Of a stretch of 6,353 nt of DNA, positions 1 through 5,124 are shown piece after piece (the stretch's first letter is position 1; each line of letters starts with the position of its first letter). Position numbers and translations under genes: made by a program. This stretch comes from Acetobacteraceae bacterium. Lineage in GTDB: Bacteria > Pseudomonadota > Alphaproteobacteria > Acetobacterales > Acetobacteraceae. The stretch lies in contig JADYYZ010000357.1 in the NCBI GenBank assembly GCA_020853405.1, positions 1 through 6,353 on the forward strand, in the 5' to 3' direction. The notes under the pieces were generated by a model that was given only the letters and a program-made list of their open reading frames with translations, had not been told where the DNA came from and made no database searches.

Positions 1-163
1 CCAGCGCCTGCCACAGCGCCGAGGCGGCTTCCGGGTCCTCGGCGCCGAGGCCCCAGAGCCCGGCGGGCGTCAGCCCGTCCTGCTGCATGTGCCAGGGCAG
101 GATGGCCACGCCCGAGGCGGCCAGCAGCCAGGCCAGCAGCGAGGGATGCACCCGCCCCGGCAT
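1..163 (-). CDS. Partial membrane protein, probable second ABC permease (5' end only)
   Basis: This is the first 54 codons of a gene that runs off the left edge; its 3' end is not in the window. The start is the ATG at 163-161, six bases after the TAG of the upstream binding protein, with a modest AGGCAG purine stretch in front of it. The peptide begins MPGRVHPSLLAWLLAASGVA and continues ILPWHMQQDG. That is a short basic N-terminus, one hydrophobic helix (about residues 8-23), then an LPW-x-M-x-x-DG turn and a polar stretch. This helix plus 'LPW…DG' opening is what I recall from the large permeases of iron-type ABC importers in Alphaproteobacteria. The position directly after two binding-protein genes agrees. 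The frame has no stop to the edge and uses GC-rich codons like its neighbours. The permease identity is inferred from very little sequence; another membrane protein, such as a sensor kinase N-terminus, is possible. Confidence 0.6.
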   Translation of the reverse strand, partial: MPGRVHPSLLAWLLAASGVAILPWHMQQDGLTPAGLWGLGAEDPEAASALWQAL

Positions 164-169
164 CGCTGC

Positions 170-1189
170 CTAGCGCGGCAGGGTGCCGATCTCGCGGTCC
201 CAGCGTTCCAGCACGTGCCGGCGCATGTTGGCATCGCCGAACTTCGCGAAGTCGTAGTCGATCAGCTTGATCTTCGTGAGGTCGGGAATGCGCGGATCGG
301 GCGTCGCATCGCGGTGCGCGGGCACATGCCACTGGTTCACCTTCGGCCCGATATCCATCGCCGCCGGCGTCAGGTACCAGTCATAGAAGCGCCGCGCCTG
401 CGCGAGGTTGCGCGCCCCCCGGATGATCGACATGCACGCGACCTCGTACGACGTGCCCTCGGACGGATAGGCGATCTCGATCGGGAAGCCGGCCTGCTGC
501 ATGGAGATGGCCTCCATGTTGAAGCTTGCCGCGAGCGCGGTTTCGCCGCGCGCCACCGCCTGCATCGGGGCAGCACCCGAGCGCGTATAGGCGTTCACGT
601 TGGGATTGAGCCGGCGCAGATAGTCGAACGCGCGGTCCTCGTCCCACAGCTGGATCAGGCCGGCGATGATGGTGTAGGCGGTGCCCGACGAGTTCGGGTT
701 GGGCAGCTGGATCTCGCCGCGATAGGCAGGGTTCAGCAGGTCCGCCCAGCTTCCCGGGGCGGGCAGGGTCTTGCGCGCCATCAGTTCGCGGTTCCAGCTG
801 ATGCCGATCGCGCCCGAGGAGACGCCGACGCAGCGTTCGCCCGACATCGCATGCACCCGCTTCGCCCAGTCGTAGAGGCCGGCCATGTTGGGCGAGGTGT
901 AGGGCTGCAGCAGGTTGGCCTGGCCTGCCGTGATGTGGGTCTCCGACGAGCCGCCGAACCAGATGTCGGTGCGCGGGTTGGCCGATTCCGCCCGCACCTG
1001 CGCGAGGATCTCGCCGGCCGACTTGCGCGTCATGCTGACCCGGACGCCGCTGTCGCGCTGGAAGGCGGTGGCGATCGCCTCGCACCAGTCGGCGGCGGGC
1101 GCGCACAGCATGGAAAGGCTGCCCTGGGCGGATGCAGCCGTGCTGGCAGCAGCGGCCAGCAGCGTCGCGGCGACGAGCCTCAGCAGCAT
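170..1189 (-). CDS. ABC transporter periplasmic substrate-binding protein (AfuA-like paralog 1)
   Basis: A 339-residue secreted binding protein of the COG1840 type. A Sec signal peptide covers residues 1-21, with hydrophobic core LVAATLLAAAAS and an AxA-like site (ASA|QG). The ATG at 1189 is supported by an AGGAG ribosome site eight bases upstream. The mature protein shows the family landmarks: a C29-x6-C36 pair in the first strand region, DIWFGG (75-80), NPNSSGTAY (164-172), NAYTRSG (199-205), EGTSYEV (244-250), GARNLAQARRFYDWYL (258-273) and a C-terminal KLIDYDFAKFG (308-318). It is paralogous to the gene just upstream (roughly half of positions identical by eye). It differs at probable ligand positions: the neighbour's His-Asp (FVHD) is Asn-Met here (FNME, residues 223-226), and PCEGT is PSEGT. 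It should feed ligand to the permease/ATPase of this operon, or to the permease starting downstream. The ligand is unknown. No adjacent Tyr-Tyr iron signature is visible, so an iron label is not supported. Confidence 0.93.
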   Translation of the reverse strand: MLLRLVAATLLAAAASTAASAQGSLSMLCAPAADWCEAIATAFQRDSGVRVSMTRKSAGEILAQVRAESANPRTDIWFGGSSETHITAGQANLLQPYTSPNMAGLYDWAKRVHAMSGERCVGVSSGAIGISWNRELMARKTLPAPGSWADLLNPAYRGEIQLPNPNSSGTAYTIIAGLIQLWDEDRAFDYLRRLNPNVNAYTRSGAAPMQAVARGETALAASFNMEAISMQQAGFPIEIAYPSEGTSYEVACMSIIRGARNLAQARRFYDWYLTPAAMDIGPKVNQWHVPAHRDATPDPRIPDLTKIKLIDYDFAKFGDANMRRHVLERWDREIGTLPR

Positions 1190-1197
1190 GATGGTCG

Positions 1198-1204
1198 CTC
1201 CTGG
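1198..1204 (-). promoter_or_regulatory. Ribosome binding site of binding protein 1
   Basis: On the minus strand this reads CCAGGAG, containing the Shine-Dalgarno core AGGAG (1202-1198), eight bases before the ATG at 1189. It is the strongest ribosome site in the window and fixes the start of this gene. It abuts the 12-bp tandem repeat array, so the array ends where the ribosome site begins. Confidence 0.75.
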
Positions 1205-1263
1205 TGCGGGTTCAGGGCCGGGTTCAGGGCCGGTTTCAGGGTTGGTTTCAGGGTTGGTTTCAG
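1204..1263 (-). repeat. Five-copy 12-bp tandem repeat between the two binding-protein genes
   Basis: Five contiguous 12-base units fill almost all of the gap between the paralogous binding-protein genes. Read on the minus strand, the first two units are identical (CTGAAACCAACC), the third is CTGAAACCGGCC, the fourth CTGAACCCGGCC and the last CTGAACCCGCAC. The first unit contains the TGA stop of the upstream gene (1262-1260). Since 12 is a multiple of three, each later unit repeats that TGA in the same frame, giving five stacked stops. The array ends at the ribosome site of the next gene. It has no inverted symmetry and no T-run, so it is not an intrinsic terminator. Graded sequence change along the array suggests stepwise slippage duplication. 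Copy number could alter spacing and translational coupling; that is inference. Confidence 0.9.
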
Positions 1264-2294
1264 CGGGGCAGGGCGCCGACCTCGCGGTCCCACCGCTCGA
1301 TCAGGCGGCGGCGTTCGGCAGCGCTGCCGAACTTCGCGAAGTCGTAGTCGATCAGCCTGATCTTCGACAGGTCGGGCGCGTTCGGCGGCAGCGGCGCATT
1401 GCGGTTCGATGGGGTCTGCAGCTGGCCGCCCGCCTCGAAGCCCAGGCGCTGGGCTGCCTCGGTCAGCGCCCAGTCGTAGAAGCGCCGGGCCGGCGCCAGG
1501 TTGCGCGCCCCGCGCAGGATCGACATCGAGCCGATCTCGTAGCCGGTGCCCTCGCAGGGCGTCGCCCAGGCCACCGGGAAGCCCGCGTTCTTCTCGGTCA
1601 CCGCGTCGTGGACGAAGGAGATCGAGACCCCGGTCTCGCCCCGCGCCACCGCCTTGATCGGGCCGGTGCCCGAGCGCGCATAGGCGTTCACATTGGGGTG
1701 CATCCGGCGCAGGAAGGCGAACGCCTCGTCCTCGCCCATCAGCTGCACCAGCGTCGCGATCACGACATAGGCGGTGCCGGAGGAGTTGGGGTTGGCGATC
1801 TGGATCTCGCCCTTGAAGCGCGGGTCGAGCAGGTCGGCCCAGCAGGCGGGCGGGGCGATGTTCTTGCGCGCCAGCAGTTCGGTGTTGAAGCCGAAGCCGA
1901 CCGCGCCGGCATAGACGCCGACCGCCCGCTTGCCCGACTGCTGCCATTGCTTCAGCGCCCAGGAATGCAGGTTGGCGTTGTTGGGGCTTTCATAGGCTTG
2001 CGTCAGGTTCTCCTCGGCCGCGGCCAGGTGCGGATCGCCGGTGCCGCCGAACCACACGTCGCCGCGCGGGTTCTGCGACTCCGCCCGGATCGCTGCCAGC
2101 GTCTCGCCCGAGCCGCGCTGCGTCATGTTCACGCGGATGCCGGTGTCGCGCTGGAAGTTGGTGGCGATCGCCTGGCACCACTCGATCTGCACCGAGCAGT
2201 AGAGGTTGAGCGTGCCCTGGGCGGATGCCCTTGCGGCCGGCAGCAGCGAGACGGCAGCCGCGCCGAGCGCGGCGAGAAGCAGGCGGCGGTGCAT
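1260..2294 (-). CDS. ABC transporter periplasmic substrate-binding protein (AfuA-like paralog 2)
   Basis: A 344-residue secreted COG1840-type binding protein. I chose the ATG at 2294 because it has an AAGGAA ribosome site and gives a compact signal peptide: MHRR, then a hydrophobic core, then ARASA|QG with cleavage after about residue 25. An ATG at 2330 would add 12 polar residues but overlaps the ATPase stop as ATGA, so a coupled longer form is possible. Landmarks are LYCS…EWC (C33, C40), DVWFGG (79-84), CWADLLDP (151-158), NPNSSGTAY (168-176), FVHD (227-230), PCEGTGYEIG (246-255), GARNLAPARRFYDWAL (262-277) and LIDYDFAKFG (314-323). From memory these match AfuA of Actinobacillus, reported to bind hexose phosphates, notably the His-Asp pair and the CEGTGYE segment. 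A sugar-phosphate or similar organophosphate ligand is therefore a reasonable inference. FbpA-like adjacent tyrosines for iron are absent. The gene follows the ATPase and precedes its own paralog. Confidence 0.92.
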   Translation of the reverse strand: MHRRLLLAALGAAAVSLLPAARASAQGTLNLYCSVQIEWCQAIATNFQRDTGIRVNMTQRGSGETLAAIRAESQNPRGDVWFGGTGDPHLAAAEENLTQAYESPNNANLHSWALKQWQQSGKRAVGVYAGAVGFGFNTELLARKNIAPPACWADLLDPRFKGEIQIANPNSSGTAYVVIATLVQLMGEDEAFAFLRRMHPNVNAYARSGTGPIKAVARGETGVSISFVHDAVTEKNAGFPVAWATPCEGTGYEIGSMSILRGARNLAPARRFYDWALTEAAQRLGFEAGGQLQTPSNRNAPLPPNAPDLSKIRLIDYDFAKFGSAAERRRLIERWDREVGALPR

Positions 2295-2302
2295 TCGTTC
2301 GG

Positions 2303-2310
2303 TTCCTTCC
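2303..2310 (-). promoter_or_regulatory. Ribosome binding site supporting the shorter start of binding protein 2
   Basis: The minus strand reads GGAAGGAA, and its AGGA core (2307-2304) lies nine bases before the ATG at 2294. This supports that ATG over the one at 2330, which lies inside the end of the ATPase gene. The N-terminus made from 2294 is also a better signal peptide. Confidence 0.6.
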
Positions 2311-2326
2311 CGGTCGTGCCCTGCGA

Positions 2327-3367
2327 TCATTGCCGAAGCAGGCTGGCCTGGGCGAGGTCGATCGCAAGCCCGACCTCGGTGCCCGGCGCAAGCGTCGGCG
2401 TGCCGCGCCGATGCGGCTCCTCGGTCACCAGCCGCAGGCCCGCGACCTCCAGCCCGTAGCGCACATGCCCGCCCAGGAACTCCGTATCGGCGATGCGGGC
2501 GCGGAACGGCGCGGCACCGTCCCGCAGCAGGCGGAGCGCCTGCGGGCGGATCGCGAGCGTGGCGGCGCCGGGCGCGGTCGGCTCGGGCAGCCCGAGGCTC
2601 AGCCCGCCGGCAACGAAGGCACTGTCGCGCACCTCGCCATCGACCAGGTTGGCGGTGCCCAGGAAGCCGGCGACGAAGCGGTTGGCCGGCCGGTCATAGA
2701 GTTCCGGCGGGCTTCCCACCTGCAGCACGCCGCCATCGTTCAGCACCGCCATGCGGTCGGCCGCCGCGTTCGCTTCCTCCTGGTCGTGGGTGACCAGGAT
2801 GGTGGTGAGGCCGAGCCGACGCTGCAGCGCCACCAGCTCGGCGCGCACGCCGGCACGCAGCCCGGCATCGAGGTTCGACAGCGGCTCGTCCAGCAGCAGC
2901 ACGTCGGGCTCGATCGCCAGCGTGCGCGCGATCGCCACGCGCTGCTGCTGGCCGCCGGAGAGCTGCGCCGGGCGCCGGTCGATCAGATGCACAAGCCCGA
3001 CCAGGTCGAGCGCGGCGCGCACGCGGGTCTCGCGTTCGGCCCGCGGCACGCGCCGGCGCTCCAGCCCGAAGGCGACGTTCTGGCCGACGCTCATGTGCGG
3101 CCACAGCGCGTAGCTCTGGAACACCATGCCGACATTGCGCACCCAGGGCGGCTCGTTCGTCGCATCGCGCCCGCCGATCAGGATGCGCCCCGATTGCGGC
3201 GCGCCAAAGCCCGCGATCAGCCGCAACAGCGTGGTCTTGCCGCTGCCCGACGGGCCAAGGAAGGCGAAGAACTCGCCCTTGCCGATCGACAGCGACACGT
3301 CGCGCAGGATCGGGGTCGCCCCGTACGCGAACGACACGCGCTCGATCTCGACGCCGGCCGCGCTCAT
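2327..3367 (-). CDS. ABC transporter ATP-binding protein with TOBE domain
   Basis: The cytoplasmic motor of the importer, 346 residues from the ATG at 3367, the usual length for the FbpC/PotA/UgpC group (about 340-370). The open frame extends 26 codons further up to 3445, but that part is proline-rich, overlaps the permease and lacks family character; homologs start just before the VEIERVSFAYG strand. All nucleotide-binding motifs are intact: Walker A GPSGSGKT (38-45), Q-loop Gln84 (VFQSYALWP), signature LSGGQQQR (136-143), Walker B VLLLDE (156-161), D-loop NLD (165-167) and H-loop His194 (VTHDQEEA). Residues from about 235 form a TOBE-type tail containing LAIRPQALRLL, typical of ATPases working with binding-protein-dependent importers. 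It starts 10 bases after the permease stop, and its TGA overlaps an ATG as ATGA at 2330-2327. It is the only ATPase in the window, so it probably energises the adjacent permease and perhaps also the one beginning at the left edge. Confidence 0.96.
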   Translation of the reverse strand: MSAAGVEIERVSFAYGATPILRDVSLSIGKGEFFAFLGPSGSGKTTLLRLIAGFGAPQSGRILIGGRDATNEPPWVRNVGMVFQSYALWPHMSVGQNVAFGLERRRVPRAERETRVRAALDLVGLVHLIDRRPAQLSGGQQQRVAIARTLAIEPDVLLLDEPLSNLDAGLRAGVRAELVALQRRLGLTTILVTHDQEEANAAADRMAVLNDGGVLQVGSPPELYDRPANRFVAGFLGTANLVDGEVRDSAFVAGGLSLGLPEPTAPGAATLAIRPQALRLLRDGAAPFRARIADTEFLGGHVRYGLEVAGLRLVTEEPHRRGTPTLAPGTEVGLAIDLAQASLLRQ

Positions 3368-3377
3368 CGGGTGGTAC

Positions 3378-5114
3378 TCATGCGGCTGCTCCCGCGGTAC
3401 GGCTGCGCCGGGCGCGCTCGGCCTCGCTGATGCGATGGGCGGCAAAGGTGCAGATCGCGACCGTGACCACCGCGATCACGCCCAGCGCCGCGCCCGGGCC
3501 GCGGCCGGCCGGGCTCTGCATGAAGACGTAGATGCCGAACGAGAGTGGCGCCGCGGCATCGCGCGTCACCAGCACCAGCGTGGCCGAAAGTTCGACGGCG
3601 GCGGTCGCGAAACTGGTCACGAACGCGGCGGCGATGCCGCCCGCCATCAGCGGCACGACGATGCGGGCCAGCGTCGTGGCCTTGCCCGCGCCCATGTTCT
3701 CGGCCGCCTCCTCGAGGCTCAGATGCACCTGCTGGAGTGCTGCCGAGGCCGCCCGCAGCGCGTAGGGCAGGCGGCGCACGGCATAGACGATCGTCAGCAT
3801 CAGGCCGGAGGTGGCAAGCGACGTGCCATCGGGCAGCGTCACCCCGAAATAGGTGCGCAGGATGCCGATGCCCAGCACGAGGCCGGGCACGGCAAGGGCC
3901 GCCATCGCGGCGCTGTCCAGCAGCTGCCGCCCCGGCAGGCGCGTGCGCAGCACCAGCCAGGCGATCAGCGTGCCGAGGATCACGTCGATCACGCCGGCGC
4001 CGCCGCAATAGAGCAGCGTGTTGGTCAGGAACTGCGGCGATTCGCTCAGCACGGTGGCGTAGTGGGCCAGCGTGAAGCCATCGGGCAGCGGGCTGAACGA
4101 CCACACCGTGGCGAGGCTCAGCAGCAGGATGCCGGCATGCGGCGCCAGCACCAGCAGCAGGGTGACGATGATGAAGGCCCAGGCCGCGATCCGCGCGCCC
4201 CCCGACAGTTTCCGCCTGCCGAGCCCGCCGCCGCCCCGCTGCTGCGTCGCATAGTCGCGCCCGCGCAGCAGCAGCGCCGATGCCGCCATCGCCGCGACCG
4301 AGACCCCGACCAGGATCACGCTGATCACATACCCCATGGGGTCGCCGAGCCCGACCGAGGTGACCCTGAGATAGGCCTGCGGTGCCAGCATGTTGGTGAC
4401 GTTCAGCAGCAGCGGCGTCGCGAGGTCGTCGAACACCTTCACGAACACCAGCGAGGCGCCGGCCAGGTAGCCCGGCATCGCCAGCGGCAGCACGATCCGC
4501 CGCACCAGGGTGAAGCCCCGCGCGCCAAGGTTCTGCCCCGCCTCCTCCATCGCGACGTCGATGTTGGACAGCGAGGCGGAAAGATTCATCAGGATGAAGG
4601 GGAAGTAATGCACCGATTCGACGAAGATGACGCCGTTCAGCCCCTCCATCACGTTCAGGCGGAAGTCGAACGCATCCAGCAGCAGGAGGTTGACCGTGCC
4701 GTTGCGGCCGAACACCAGCTGCATGGCGATGGCGCCGACGAAGGGCGGCATCACCAGCGGCAGCACGCCCAGCGTATGCACGATGCCGGCGCCAGGCAGC
4801 TGGAAGCGGGTCGTGATCACCGCCAGCGGCACCGCGATGGCCGAGGCGACGACGACGCTCACGCTCGCGACATAGAGGCTGTTGGCGAAGCTTTCGCGGA
4901 ACAGGCTGGTGCGGAAGAAGTCGCCGAAATGCACGAGGGTGATGCCGCCCTCGCCGTCGGCGAAGGCGGCGACGAACACGCGCCCGACCGGCACCACCAT
5001 GAACAGCGCCAGGAACAGAACGATCAGGCCGGCGGCCGCGATCTGTACAGGCGAGGCGCCAAGCCCGCGGCGCCTGCCGGCGCCGGCCAGGCCTGGAAGC
5101 GCGGCCGCGGTCAC
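3378..5114 (-). CDS. Fused-duplex ABC transporter permease (iron/AfuB/ThiP type)
   Basis: A 578-residue inner-membrane permease formed of two fused halves, each about six helices. Hydrophobic segments lie near residues 24-44, 78-101, 110-134, 160-180, 208-232 and 260-284, then 309-337, 363-390, 400-422, 434-449, 490-515 and 541-560. Each half carries the cytoplasmic EAA loop that docks the ATPase: EEAGQNLG…RRIVLP (190-210) and EEAAENMG…ARIVVP (468-488). This fused layout is shared by FbpB, AfuB and ThiP, so one polypeptide can build the whole channel. A Gly/Arg-rich linker (about 290-305) joins the halves. The start is a GTG at 5114, ten bases after the stop of the upstream binding protein, with only a weak ribosome site (GCAAAGCG); the N-terminal 20 residues are therefore less certain than the rest. 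Tight packing between a binding-protein gene and the ATPase gene supports one transport operon. Fold does not tell the substrate. Confidence 0.94.
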   Translation of the reverse strand: MTAAALPGLAGAGRRRGLGASPVQIAAAGLIVLFLALFMVVPVGRVFVAAFADGEGGITLVHFGDFFRTSLFRESFANSLYVASVSVVVASAIAVPLAVITTRFQLPGAGIVHTLGVLPLVMPPFVGAIAMQLVFGRNGTVNLLLLDAFDFRLNVMEGLNGVIFVESVHYFPFILMNLSASLSNIDVAMEEAGQNLGARGFTLVRRIVLPLAMPGYLAGASLVFVKVFDDLATPLLLNVTNMLAPQAYLRVTSVGLGDPMGYVISVILVGVSVAAMAASALLLRGRDYATQQRGGGGLGRRKLSGGARIAAWAFIIVTLLLVLAPHAGILLLSLATVWSFSPLPDGFTLAHYATVLSESPQFLTNTLLYCGGAGVIDVILGTLIAWLVLRTRLPGRQLLDSAAMAALAVPGLVLGIGILRTYFGVTLPDGTSLATSGLMLTIVYAVRRLPYALRAASAALQQVHLSLEEAAENMGAGKATTLARIVVPLMAGGIAAAFVTSFATAAVELSATLVLVTRDAAAPLSFGIYVFMQSPAGRGPGAALGVIAVVTVAICTFAAHRISEAERARRSRTAGAAA

Positions 5115-5124
5115 CGCTTTGCGA

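Noticed and set aside
1190..1259. Transcription terminator or riboswitch in the largest spacer
   Set aside because: The spacer is a direct repeat with no stem-loop potential and no T-run; nothing resembles a conserved RNA.
89..1360. Plus-strand open frame of 423 codons at the left end
   Set aside because: The product is Arg/Gly/His-rich, without motifs, and is antisense to binding protein 1; the absence of stops follows from high GC.
915..2459. Plus-strand open frame of 514 codons opposite both tandem binding proteins
   Set aside because: It spans two well-supported minus-strand genes and the repeat spacer, and has no domain features. The Gly-Ser-Val repeat in its product is just the 12-bp array translated.
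3368..3445. N-terminal extension of the ATPase up to 3445
   Set aside because: It overlaps the end of the permease, is Pro/Ala-rich and lies before the normal first strand of the ATPase fold; the ATG at 3367 fits the family length.
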